Of a stretch of DNA of 64,000 nt, positions 41,855 to 50,948 are shown piece by piece. Both the position numbers and the translations under genes were made by a program. The first letter of the stretch is position 1. Every line of letters begins with the position of its first letter. The notes beneath the pieces were generated by a model. It had not been told where the DNA came from and made no database searches. It saw only the letters and a list, made by a program, of their open reading frames with translations. Origin of the DNA: Rhizobium laguerreae (GTDB lineage: Bacteria; Pseudomonadota; Alphaproteobacteria; Rhizobiales; Rhizobiaceae); assembly GCF_002008165.1 (NCBI RefSeq), contig NZ_MRDM01000014.1, positions 1,178,001 to 1,242,000 of the forward strand. Direction: 5' to 3'.

Positions 41855-44850
41855 TCGCTGCCGCGCCTGATATTTCATTCCTCATCCCCGCCTATAATGC
41901 AGCCGATACGCTTGCCGAATGTCTTGCCAGCCTGCAGCAGCAGACGCGATCGAACTGGCAAGCGGTCGTGGTCGATGACGGTTCGACCGACCGCACCTGG
42001 GAGGTGCTTGAGGGCATCGCAAGAACTGATAGCCGCATTCGCCTCGCCCGCCAGCCGAATGCCGGCGCAGCGGCGGCGCGAAACCACGCTGCAAGACTGG
42101 CATCCGCACCCCTGCTCTGTATGCTGGATGCCGACGACTGGCTGGATCCGACTTTCATCGAAAACATGCGGCCGGTGGCAGAGGATGCATCTCCACCCGT
42201 TCTCGCCTATTGCAATTATCGTCGCGTTGCTCCGGGCGGCCAGTTGCTGCGGGTAGAACAGGCTCCCATTCTGACGGGAGATGCCGCCAAGCGCGAATTC
42301 TCCTCCTTCTGCGCCCTTGCCATCCATACGGTCGTCTTTCCCAAAAGCCTTTTCGAGCTTTTGGAAGGCATGGATGAAACCTTGCAGACCGGCGAGGAAT
42401 GGGATCTCTGGCTCCGCATGGCCTTTGCAGGCGCCGAATTTTGCCATGTGGACAAGTGCCTCGCATTCTATCGCATGAAGGCCGGCTCGCTGTCCGGCGA
42501 TCCGGTCAAACTGGTGCGCGACGCGGTTCGCGTGACGACGAAAGCGCAGGCGCTGCAGATGCAGCAGGGCTTGTCGGCCGGGGGGCCGGAGACAGGTTGG
42601 ATCACGCCCCCCGTCAGCCAACTGCGCATGCTTGCCTGGGTCGTCGCGGCCAAGCTCGATCCGACTTTGGATATTGCAGCTCTTGCAGCGCTTCTGCCTG
42701 ACATGCCGGACGCCGCGGGCTACGAAAACCTTTTTGCCGGCGTCATCCTCCATGGCCTGCAGACAGGGCTCTTTATCGATCGGGCAGACGGTCTCATCGA
42801 TGTTCTCGATAAATGGCGACCCACGTTCCTTTCGCTCATCCAGCTGATTCAGAATCATTCCATGCCTGGCGCTGGGCGCAAGATCATTGACGCCGTTTCC
42901 TGGCACATATCCGTCGCAAACCCTTTGCGGTCATTCACGCTTGGCAATGTCCAGGTGGTCAGTGTCTCGCTCGAAACGCTTTCGCGAATCCCCAAGGCCG
43001 AACCATCAGACACGCTCGTCATGCACGCCATGTCCGGCGGACAACATGTCGGCTCCTTTGTCGGGCCATTCTGGGGCGATCTTTCGATCCGGGCGCAGAT
43101 CAGGCTGATCATGCATGAGATGCAGGCAGACGAGCATCTGCAAACGCCCCACGCACTCGCCTATGCCAGCTCCTGGACAATGGAGGCATTGCGCGGCTAC
43201 AGGACCTTCGGCGGACTGATCATCAAAAGCGGCCGGCGGCGAGGGCGTCTCGAAAGGTTTTTGGTGCGTGTCGGACGCAATGCCCTCCTTGCCACAGCGC
43301 CCGGCGACAAACAGGACAATGACGCCCGGATTTCCGAAATCCTGCGGGATTTCGAACATCGACTGGCACCGCCGTTTCGAAATTCTCCCGGGCCAAGGTC
43401 GGAGAAAAGAAAAGAGACTGCTTCCACTCAATCGGAAGAGGAATACTGGGAGCATATGTTCGAACGCCCGGATCCGTGGAATTACATCTCGGTCTACGAG
43501 CAAGTCAAATATGCGCAGACGTTGAGCCTGATCCCGGAAGGGATCGAAAAGGCCCTCGAACTCGCCTGCGCCGAAGGAATCTTTACCGAGAAGCTGGCGC
43601 CAAGGGTCGGTCGGCTGACGGCCACCGATATTTCCCAGCGCGCGATCGACAGGGCGATCAAGCGGTGCCGCGACCATGGTAACGTCGAGCTTCGTGTTCT
43701 CGATTTCGTCAAAAGCGATGTTCCGCCCGAGCAGGATCTCGTTATCTGTTCCGAAGTCCTCTACTATATGAAGGATGAGGAGATGCTTGCGGCCGTCTGC
43801 CGGAAGATGGCCGCAGCAGTGAAGCCGGACGGCTACCTAATCACTGCCCACGCGCATATCCGCCAGGACGAACCCGGCCGAACCGGTTTCGATTGGGGCC
43901 ATCCTTTCGGTGTCGAGACGATAAAACGGGTTTTTGCCGCGCAGGCCGGCCTCGCCCTGGAAGAGACGATCGACACCGAGCTTTACGCCATCCACCGATT
44001 CAGGAAAGGTGCCGTGGCCAATCCCGCCCTGCGGATCGAAGCGCACGGAGCCCCATTGGATACGGATGTGGCAAAGCACATTATCTGCGGACCGGCGGGC
44101 ATCGCGCGCGAGGCGGCATGGAAGACGGAGGTGACCACCTCGGTTCCCATTCTGATGTATCACAGGATCGCAGAAGACGGCCCCGCTGCACTCCGGCGCT
44201 TCCGCACGCCGCCGGAGATTTTCCGCAAGCAGATGCAGTTCCTGAGGCGACAGGGCTATTACAGCGTGACCGCGCAGAACCTGGCAAATCTTCTGCGCAG
44301 CGGCAAGCCGATCCAGGGCCGGCCTGTGATGCTGAGTTTCGACGACGCCTATCTGGATTTCCAGACGAACGCCTACCCGATCCTTGCCGAGAATGATTTC
44401 AGCGCCGACGTGTTCGTCGTGACCGATAAGGTCGGCGGTCGGTCAGATTGGGATTCCGCCCATGGAGAACCTGCACCGCTGATGTCGTGGTCGCAAATTC
44501 AGGAATTGCACCAAAAGGGCATCAGCTTCGGCTCCCACCTCGCATCCCACACACCAGCCAGTGCGATTGATAACGAAGCCCTGCTGGCCGAAGCCATATT
44601 ATCGCGCGACGCGCTGCAGAGCCGGCTGGGCGCCCCGGTGGAATCGATCGCACTTCCTTATGGCGGGACAGACTTCAGGGTCCCGGGCATTCTGGCGCTT
44701 GCCGGCTATAGCGTCGGCTTCACGACCCGGCCGGCAAAGGCTACCTTCTCCGATAATTTCTTCGCTCTGCCGCGCTTCGAAGTGCGCGGGGATCGCCCGC
44801 TTGAAGCCTTCCCTGAACTCATCGGCCTGCCCGGAGCCTTTATCGGATGA
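41848..44850 (+). CDS. Trifunctional fusion: GT2 glycosyltransferase, SAM methyltransferase, polysaccharide deacetylase
   Basis: A 1000-residue protein with three enzyme domains. Residues about 8-230: GT2 (DISFLIPAYNAADTLAECLA, VVVDDGSTDRTW, MLDADDWLDP). About 530-730: NodS-like class I methyltransferase (EEYWEHMFERPDPWNYISVY, LELACAEGIFTEKLAPRVG). About 765-1000: NodB-like deacetylase (VPILMYHRIAEDG, LSFDDAYLDF with the Asp pair near 828, GSHLASHT with the His pair near 893, ALPYGGTDF). The linker at 230-530 is unassigned. The start at 41848 has GAAGAGG upstream; ATG 41833 is also possible. It would transfer, N- or O-methylate and N-deacetylate an amino-sugar glycan. Confidence 0.88.
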   Translation: MVIAAAPDISFLIPAYNAADTLAECLASLQQQTRSNWQAVVVDDGSTDRTWEVLEGIARTDSRIRLARQPNAGAAAARNHAARLASAPLLCMLDADDWLDPTFIENMRPVAEDASPPVLAYCNYRRVAPGGQLLRVEQAPILTGDAAKREFSSFCALAIHTVVFPKSLFELLEGMDETLQTGEEWDLWLRMAFAGAEFCHVDKCLAFYRMKAGSLSGDPVKLVRDAVRVTTKAQALQMQQGLSAGGPETGWITPPVSQLRMLAWVVAAKLDPTLDIAALAALLPDMPDAAGYENLFAGVILHGLQTGLFIDRADGLIDVLDKWRPTFLSLIQLIQNHSMPGAGRKIIDAVSWHISVANPLRSFTLGNVQVVSVSLETLSRIPKAEPSDTLVMHAMSGGQHVGSFVGPFWGDLSIRAQIRLIMHEMQADEHLQTPHALAYASSWTMEALRGYRTFGGLIIKSGRRRGRLERFLVRVGRNALLATAPGDKQDNDARISEILRDFEHRLAPPFRNSPGPRSEKRKETASTQSEEEYWEHMFERPDPWNYISVYEQVKYAQTLSLIPEGIEKALELACAEGIFTEKLAPRVGRLTATDISQRAIDRAIKRCRDHGNVELRVLDFVKSDVPPEQDLVICSEVLYYMKDEEMLAAVCRKMAAAVKPDGYLITAHAHIRQDEPGRTGFDWGHPFGVETIKRVFAAQAGLALEETIDTELYAIHRFRKGAVANPALRIEAHGAPLDTDVAKHIICGPAGIAREAAWKTEVTTSVPILMYHRIAEDGPAALRRFRTPPEIFRKQMQFLRRQGYYSVTAQNLANLLRSGKPIQGRPVMLSFDDAYLDFQTNAYPILAENDFSADVFVVTDKVGGRSDWDSAHGEPAPLMSWSQIQELHQKGISFGSHLASHTPASAIDNEALLAEAILSRDALQSRLGAPVESIALPYGGTDFRVPGILALAGYSVGFTTRPAKATFSDNFFALPRFEVRGDRPLEAFPELIGLPGAFIG

Positions 44851-44857
44851 CAAAGCC

Positions 44858-45934
44858 ATGACTGCCGCAGCATCCCCCTTGGTCACCATCGTCATACCGG
44901 CTTACAATGCCGAGAAGACGCTTGTCGAAACATTGCGAAGCGTCTCTGCCCAGTCTTACGACAAGCTCGAAATCCTGGTGGTCGACGACGGGTCGCGGGA
45001 CGGCACCTTCGATCTTGCGCGCGACTACAGCCTGACCGATCGCCGTGTCCGTGTTCTCCGCCAGGACAATGGTGGGGTTGCGCGGGCGCGCAACCACGGC
45101 ATCAAAGAGGCGCGCGGCTTCTATATAGCCCCTGTCGATGCCGATGACGTGTGGCATCCCAGCAAGATCGAGCTCCAGCTTGAGGCGGTGCTGAAATTTC
45201 CCCACGGAAACGGAGTTGCCTACAATTGGTATGCGGCGATTGACGAAAACGGCATCATTTTCGGCCATTCGCGCCCGGTCCTGCATCAAGGAAACATCTT
45301 CGAACCGCTGTTGCGGGAAAATTTCATCGGCAATGGCAGCACGCCCTTGATGCCGCGGGCGGAGATTCTTCGCTGCGGCGGCTATGACGCCGGCCTGCGC
45401 GACAACGGCGCCGAGGGGTGTGAGGATCTGAAACTTTATCTGGCGCTCGCCGAAACGCTGCCCTTCGCGCTGGTACCCGATTTTCTGACCGGCTATCGTT
45501 TCACGAAGGGCAACATGTCCAGCAATGCCTATCGGATGCTGAAGTCCCACGCCTTGGTGATGGCGCCGATCATCGCCCGCTATCCACATTTTGAGCGTGA
45601 TATCCGGACCGCCGAATTCAACACCGCCTCCTGGTATTTCAAAAAGGCGTTTCTCGACGACGATTATGCGCAGCTCAAAAAGCTGGCGCCGATGATGGTG
45701 AGCAAATACCCCTCACGCCTTGTCATCCATGGCATGCAGCAGGGATGGCGGCAGGTAAAACGCCACGGCATACGCATAGCGAGGCGCGCCCTGGGCAAGC
45801 CTCCGGCCCGACCCAAAACCCGCTTCGTCGCGGTCATCCCGCAAGCCGGAACAGCTTTCCGCGATCGATACGCCGGCATGCCGGCCAGGGAAGCGCCCAG
45901 CCCCATCGCCCAGCGGGTGGCCGACAATGAATAG
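44858..45934 (+). CDS. GT2 glycosyltransferase
   Basis: A 358-residue GT2: PLVTIVIPAYNAEKTLVETL, EILVVDDGSRDGTFDLAR, GVARARNHGIKEARGFYIAP and VDADDVWHPSKIELQ give the nucleotide- and metal-binding residues, and GNGSTPLMPRAEILRCGGYD the acceptor region. It starts eight bases after the trifunctional gene. The C-terminal 70 residues are basic and may associate with the membrane. It overlaps the exporter gene by eight bases. The sugar is unknown. Confidence 0.86.
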   Translation: MTAAASPLVTIVIPAYNAEKTLVETLRSVSAQSYDKLEILVVDDGSRDGTFDLARDYSLTDRRVRVLRQDNGGVARARNHGIKEARGFYIAPVDADDVWHPSKIELQLEAVLKFPHGNGVAYNWYAAIDENGIIFGHSRPVLHQGNIFEPLLRENFIGNGSTPLMPRAEILRCGGYDAGLRDNGAEGCEDLKLYLALAETLPFALVPDFLTGYRFTKGNMSSNAYRMLKSHALVMAPIIARYPHFERDIRTAEFNTASWYFKKAFLDDDYAQLKKLAPMMVSKYPSRLVIHGMQQGWRQVKRHGIRIARRALGKPPARPKTRFVAVIPQAGTAFRDRYAGMPAREAPSPIAQRVADNE

Positions 45935-47681
45935 GTTTCGAAAACCTGCATCCGCCAAGCCGGCCACCGCCTACAACCTGATCGTGGCAGCTCGGTTCCG
46001 CGAGCTTCGGCAACTCGTGCCGGCGCTGCGGTTCAAGATGACGGTGATGATCGTCCTCGGAATTCTCACCGGCCTTTCGGAAATGATCGGGATAACCCTT
46101 CTGGTCAGCCTGGTCTTTCTTCTCGGGCAGCAAGGCCCGGTTTCCGGCTCCGCCATTGCATGGCTCCCGGCGTTTTTCGGCAACATCGACCTCAGCCTTT
46201 CCAAGCCTGTCCTGATCGGCATTCTCATCGGCTCCATCCTCCTGCGGATTTTTCTGGGATGCGCCAACTCGCTCATCTCGAGCGCGATCAATCATCGGAT
46301 TAGCGACAGGATGCGGGATCGCCTCTACGCTAAGGTCCTGGCCATTCCTTTCCAGCGATTTCAGGACTATGAGCGTAGCGACCTGATCAACGTCATCGCC
46401 ACGGAATCCTATGCGGTCTCCTCGGCGCATGCCAGCCTGGTGCGGTTGGGGGTCAATTTCGGCACGATCGTGATCTTCGGCGTCGGCATGGTGGTGATGG
46501 CCTGGCCGATCGCTTTACTCGGGCTCATCTTCGGCGTCCTCCATAATTTCGCATTAGGCTTCTTTGCCGGCGCCTACCGGCGCGTGGGAGCCTCGGCGGT
46601 GGCGGCAGTGGAGGCATTGACGCAACTGAGCTGGACAACGCTCCAAACTGCCAAGGCCGTCAAAAGCTTCGGCCTCGAGAAGCGCCACCAGCAGCTCTTC
46701 GCGGCGCTTTCCAGGGAGGTCGGCCAGACTTGGCGCCGGTCGGACTGGATGGGCGCGACGACCTCGCTTGTGAGCGAAATCCTGACGTTCGGTGTCATCC
46801 TGACGATCATTCTATCCTCGGAATTCCTGCCGGTGGATTTCAAGGCGGCGCTCTCGGCCACGATCCTTCTCTACAGGCTGCAGCCGCATATCAAAGGATT
46901 CGATTCCCAGATTCTGAGTCTTTACGAGATGGAAGCGTCCCTGCAAAACGTCCTGGCGCTGCTTGCGGAGAAGGATGACATCAAACTGACCTCGCAAGGA
47001 GAGCCGGTCACCCGCCTGGCGGAGGCGATTGTCTTCCACAACGTCTCGTTCGCCTATGAGCGGTCGAACGCCCCGGCTGTTGACGATCTCAGCTTCTCCA
47101 TCAGGGCAGGCGAAACGACGGCTCTGACGGGGCCGAGCGGCTCCGGCAAAACCACAATCCTCAACATGATTCTCGATCTCAACCCGCCGAGCCAAGGCGT
47201 GATCACCATTGACGGAAGGGACCTCGCAACCATTGACCGTTCCAGTTGGCTGGAGCTGCTCTCCGTGTCGGGTCAGGACGTTGAACTGATGGAGGGCACA
47301 GTCCTCGACAACATCCGGTTTCGTCGCGATATATCGGAGCAGGATATCCGCTGGGCGGCCGATGTGGCCTGCGCAACGGAGTTCATCAACGATCTGCCGT
47401 ATGGCTTCGATGAATGGCTGGGCGACGAGGCGATCCGGCTTTCGGGCGGACAAAGGCAACGCATAGGCCTGGCGCGCGCGCTCGCCGGCCGGCCTCAGAT
47501 CCTGCTGTTGGACGAAGCGACGAGCGCGCTCGACGAAGATACCGAGATGCGGGTGTTTTCGGCGATGAAAGAAGACGCCGGCAGAACGCTCATCGTCGTT
47601 AGCCATCGGCCCGCTGTGGCCAGGCTGATGAAGAATCGGATCAATCTCCGCCCCCCCGCTCCCACGTCGAAGCTCGGGTGA
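45927..47681 (+). CDS. ABC exporter, fused permease and ATPase
   Basis: A 584-residue MsbA-like half-transporter. Residues about 40-320 hold six hydrophobic segments; the ATPase domain has Walker A GPSGSGKTTILNM, signature LSGGQRQRIGLARAL, Walker B ILLLDEATSALDED and His loop IVVSHRP. In a glycan locus it most likely flips a lipid-linked oligosaccharide or exports its product. The gene is embedded between two glycosyltransferase genes with overlapping ends, so all are one operon. Confidence 0.88.
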   Translation: MNRFRKPASAKPATAYNLIVAARFRELRQLVPALRFKMTVMIVLGILTGLSEMIGITLLVSLVFLLGQQGPVSGSAIAWLPAFFGNIDLSLSKPVLIGILIGSILLRIFLGCANSLISSAINHRISDRMRDRLYAKVLAIPFQRFQDYERSDLINVIATESYAVSSAHASLVRLGVNFGTIVIFGVGMVVMAWPIALLGLIFGVLHNFALGFFAGAYRRVGASAVAAVEALTQLSWTTLQTAKAVKSFGLEKRHQQLFAALSREVGQTWRRSDWMGATTSLVSEILTFGVILTIILSSEFLPVDFKAALSATILLYRLQPHIKGFDSQILSLYEMEASLQNVLALLAEKDDIKLTSQGEPVTRLAEAIVFHNVSFAYERSNAPAVDDLSFSIRAGETTALTGPSGSGKTTILNMILDLNPPSQGVITIDGRDLATIDRSSWLELLSVSGQDVELMEGTVLDNIRFRRDISEQDIRWAADVACATEFINDLPYGFDEWLGDEAIRLSGGQRQRIGLARALAGRPQILLLDEATSALDEDTEMRVFSAMKEDAGRTLIVVSHRPAVARLMKNRINLRPPAPTSKLG

Positions 47682-47692
47682 CGGAGATGGAT

Positions 47693-48802
47693 ATGTCAAC
47701 GATGTCCGGGATTTGGGTGGCCGTCGTGATCCCCGCCTATAACGCCAGAGACTACCTTGCCCAGACGCTCCAGTCCGTCATCGACCAGACCCACAAGGCG
47801 CTGGAGATCGTCATCGTCGACGACGGCTCGACGGACGACACAGCCTCGATCTGTCGCCATTTTGCCGCAAGTGATCCAAGGATCCGGATTGTCTCGACTG
47901 AAAACCGTGGCGTCGCCGCGGCCCGCAACGCTGGGATTGAAGCATCGAAATCCGACTACATCGCCTTCCTCGATGCCGACGATCTGTGGCATCCGACCTA
48001 TATCGAAAGAATGCTTTCGGCTCTCCATCCCCTGCCGAACACCTGGGGCGCGGTCTATGCTCTTCACCGTCTCATCGATCCCGAGGGATATTGCATGAGA
48101 TCCGGTTCGTCACTGAACGCCAGGGACACCATTTTCACCCGTCATCTCGTATTCCGCTTCGTCGGCAATGGCAGCGGCTTCATGGTTCGCCGCGCAGTCA
48201 TTGAGAAGATCGGTGGCTACGATCCAAGTTATGCCAGGCAGGGTATCGGAGGATGCGAGGATTTCGACTTCGAACTTCGTACAGCTGAGCATTTCAAGAT
48301 CGAGACGGTGCCGTTGGGTCTAGTGGGATATCGTGTTCATTCAGCAGCCATGTCTTCCGACAGGTCGCAAATGGCGCTATCGCTTCTGGCTGTGACGGAG
48401 CAATGTATCGCCCGCAATCCACAGCTTCCAACTTTTGTCGTCAATTGCGCCCGCGCCTCGGCGAATCTTTATGCATTTTCAAAATTTGCCGCATTGAAAG
48501 ATTGGCGCCGCGCCGCGACCTCGCTCAAGCACATTTATCATCATAGCCCAATGCTTGCTTCCGGCATCCTGTTCAAATTGATCCTTTCAAAAGCCGACAG
48601 AGCCGCACGCAGGACATTGTCCAAAGCCTGGCCAGCCAAGGAACAAAAGGGAAAGAATTTCAGGAAATTCGAAGAGATAGACCCACTTGTCCCATTGGTT
48701 GGCGGTTGGACACGCTTCAGGACGAAGGCATTGTTAAGGCACTTGTCGGAGATCGATCGATCCGGCGAGTGCTCTGCGGCGGCCTCGTCGCAGGAGGCTT
48801 GA
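47693..48802 (+). CDS. GT2 glycosyltransferase
   Basis: A GT2 of about 369 residues: WVAVVIPAYNARDYLAQTLQ, IVIVDDGSTDDTAS, GVAAARNAGIEASKSDYIAF and LDADDLWHPTYIE. It closely resembles the GT2 at 44858 in layout (GNGSGFMVRRAVIEKIGGYD), so the two may be paralogues acting in sequence. The start at 47693 has GGAG six bases before it; GTG 47678 overlapping the exporter stop is the alternative. It ends the operon. Confidence 0.85.
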   Translation: MSTMSGIWVAVVIPAYNARDYLAQTLQSVIDQTHKALEIVIVDDGSTDDTASICRHFAASDPRIRIVSTENRGVAAARNAGIEASKSDYIAFLDADDLWHPTYIERMLSALHPLPNTWGAVYALHRLIDPEGYCMRSGSSLNARDTIFTRHLVFRFVGNGSGFMVRRAVIEKIGGYDPSYARQGIGGCEDFDFELRTAEHFKIETVPLGLVGYRVHSAAMSSDRSQMALSLLAVTEQCIARNPQLPTFVVNCARASANLYAFSKFAALKDWRRAATSLKHIYHHSPMLASGILFKLILSKADRAARRTLSKAWPAKEQKGKNFRKFEEIDPLVPLVGGWTRFRTKALLRHLSEIDRSGECSAAASSQEA

Positions 48803-50119
48803 TGCTTGCCGACTACACATCTGTTGGTGGCGCCAGCGCCGGCGGCAGTTTTTCGCCCGGCTGCTCAAAAATCTGAAGGTTTAACAACCCATCACTTCAA
48901 TCGGCGTGGCGACTACCTCGCTACCTTCTATTACGAATTTGATAATTAATCAGAATAGTAAGAGCAAATAAGAGAACAAGATATAAAAAAAGCAATTACC
49001 CCAATAATGATCTGTGACAATACAGAGTTTTACTGTAATCATCCTTATGCACGTGCAAACATTCTTAGCAGAGGACCCGTCACCCACCCCGGCGGGTCCT
49101 CGACTTTGCCTTTTTGGCTGATTGCAACAAATGCGACAGCCGTTATCGCTGCATCGGCATAAATAGATTTCACCGCGGATGGCGATACTATCGCTGTTGA
49201 GTTCGGTTTGATCAGAAAATCCCCCGTCATCGGCAAGTGAAGAGCAAAATTCGGGTTCTATTCCGTCAATATTTCGACCATCGCCTCAATTCACCTCGGT
49301 GATGCTTCCGGATCTGCAATGAAATTGCGGAGACAGAAAGATCATCATCAATTCGAGACTACCATCCGATAGAATTTCATAAGCATCACTGCCGCAATTT
49401 AGAACAACAAATCAATTGATTACCATCATGTATAAACTTAATCGTCTTACAATTGATTTTTAAACACAACCATTGTCTGAAATTAACAATTTTACCTTTT
49501 GATAAATTTTATCCCGATGAACTCAATTATCAATTTCATATATTGTGCATACATTTTCAAGGAGCATCAGCATTACCCTCGACTTGGGAACAGAGGATCT
49601 ACCGAAAGCTACTTCTCCCGCCGGGCTCTCAACGACCCCGGCAAATGCCTGCATCATCGGTGATGATTGGTCACCGCGGATGGCCCAACAATCCTGGGAC
49701 GGTCGCGAGGAGAAAAGTTGCCGATGCAAAACACGACCGCTGGGCTGAAGTGTAATATATTGATAAATAAAGGGTATCTCTTATCTGCCTGCGACCTGCA
49801 CCGAACAGGTCGGCCAACAGCATTCGGTCTGCCTTTTCAAAAGTCGGCATATAAGCCTGGACTCGCAATTGAAATACCGGCACAAAACTCAACGACCTAA
49901 GACATTCCTGTCCTCTTTGACGAGCCTCCCGATACGACACAAGCGATTGCTCGCGGCGCAGTTGACATGTCCTGATTCAACACGCGTGCGGCCTGTAAGA
50001 TGGCTGACCTGTGTCGAAATGGTCGCACTTCCCAAACGAATTAACCCTTCATAAAGCATTTGCTTGCTCAACTTATAATCTGTGTCATGGTCACTGTAAG
50101 TAGTGAGGGAGCCGACCTG
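48803..50119. other. AT-rich gap, 1317 bp, no supported gene
   Basis: It is much lower in GC than the flanking operons, especially 48930-49010 and 49330-49560. Short open frames exist (for example about 49045-49236 on the minus strand and 49545-49748 on the plus strand with AAGGAG inside) but none has a credible start plus family signal. One perfect hairpin is at 49071-49101. It could hold a small RNA, decayed genes or a foreign insertion. Confidence 0.5.
49071..49101. repeat. Perfect nine-base hairpin in the AT-rich gap
   Basis: GAGGACCCG and CGGGTCCTC with a 13-base loop, followed on the plus strand after seven bases by TTGCCTTTTTGG. It could be the terminator of a small transcript reading left to right, but the T run is not adjacent. 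Confidence 0.4.
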
Positions 50120-50326
50120 ATGAGTGATATAGCATCGCAGATTCCGGAATTTGGTTACGATGAGCGCGTGATGATCTGCCGGAAGCAGATCGAGAAGGCG
50201 GTCTATCAGTTCATTGCAAATACGAAGGTCGAGGGATGCGATCCGGCGGAAGTCGCAATGGCCATCGCAGACATTGCCGACGATTACATTCTGTTGCTGG
50301 CCCAGAAGCGCAACCTGACCCATTGA
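50120..50326 (+). CDS. Small conserved-looking helical protein
   Basis: A 68-residue protein, MSDIASQIPEFGYDERVMIC ending DYILLLAQKRNLTH, mostly helical, with no recognised domain. GAGGGAG lies nine bases before the ATG. An upstream ATG at 50090 is in frame but has no ribosome-binding site. It stands alone between the AT-rich gap and the YcaO locus, on the opposite strand to the latter. Confidence 0.55.
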   Translation: MSDIASQIPEFGYDERVMICRKQIEKAVYQFIANTKVEGCDPAEVAMAIADIADDYILLLAQKRNLTH

Positions 50327-50502
50327 GATGAAGGGTCGGTCGTTGATCGGCTTGTCGTGCAGAAGACATTGAGTGCGAAATCGCGCCGCCTCCCTGCCCG
50401 GAGGCAACGTCAGCGAAGCCGCTTACCCCTCGCTTGAAACCATCCGTGCTTGAAACAAACGGCCCCGTTCGATTGACGACTGCGCGGTTGCGCCCAACCA
50501 CA

Positions 50503-50545
50503 CGCAATAACCCCGAAGATCGAAGCTCACTTTCGGGGTTATGCG
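50503..50545. terminator. Stem-loop at the 3' boundary of the YcaO locus
   Basis: ATAACCCCGAA and TTCGGGGTTAT pair perfectly (11 bases) with a 14-base loop, extended by CGC/GCG past a bulge. It lies 52 bases beyond the stop of the 82-residue gene on the minus strand. It lacks a T run but is the only strong structure at the end of the operon. Confidence 0.4.
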
Positions 50546-50596
50546 CGGGTTTGAAGTGATGAAGCGTTCTCGGCGCGCCCTATCGGACGCGTCGTA

Positions 50597-50845
50597 CTAA
50601 TGACTTCTCACACTCACTTGCGGAACCGGGGAGCTCAATTCGGCCAATTCCCTGGTCAAGCCCTCCCCGACTTCCTGCTTCACTGCCTCGAGCGCAAGGT
50701 CGAGGCAATTCGTCGCGAACGGGAGTTTGACATCCTGAGCGACCTGTCGCGCATAGGCGATCATCCGCGCCAACGCGACGAGCTCTTCCAGACCGTCTTC
50801 CGCCCCTTGGTCTGCATCTATCTTGACAACCGATGTCACGCCCAT
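50597..50845 (-). CDS. Small acidic protein downstream of tfuA
   Basis: An 82-residue protein: MGVTSVVKIDADQGAEDGLE, then a long predicted helix (ELVALARMIAYARQVAQDVK), one Cys (ATNCLDLALEAVKQEVGEGL) and the tail SSPVPQVSVRSH. GGAGGA precedes the ATG at 50845. No family is recognised. It follows tfuA by about 100 bases on the same strand, so it may belong to the peptide-modification locus as a leader-binding partner, immunity factor or second precursor; that is a guess from position. Confidence 0.5.
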   Translation of the reverse strand: MGVTSVVKIDADQGAEDGLEELVALARMIAYARQVAQDVKLPFATNCLDLALEAVKQEVGEGLTRELAELSSPVPQVSVRSH

Positions 50846-50948
50846 GCCCCATTCCTCCAATGAATTGAAGAAATGATACGCGTGTGGAGGTGATCCAGCC
50901 CGTGAAAAAAGCGTGACACAACCCTCGGTGACTATTGCCGATTTCAGT

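Noticed and set aside
39650..48802. Nod-factor gene cluster
   Set aside because: The fusion protein has NodS- and NodB-like domains, but there is no nod box, nodA, nodD or nodIJ here, and the GT2 domain is short and not NodC-like in membrane topology.
49545..49748. A 67-residue frame in the AT-rich gap as a peptide precursor for the YcaO locus
   Set aside because: It lies on the opposite strand, over 1 kb from tfuA, and the AAGGAG near it does not precede a standard start codon. The peptide at 52889 is better placed.
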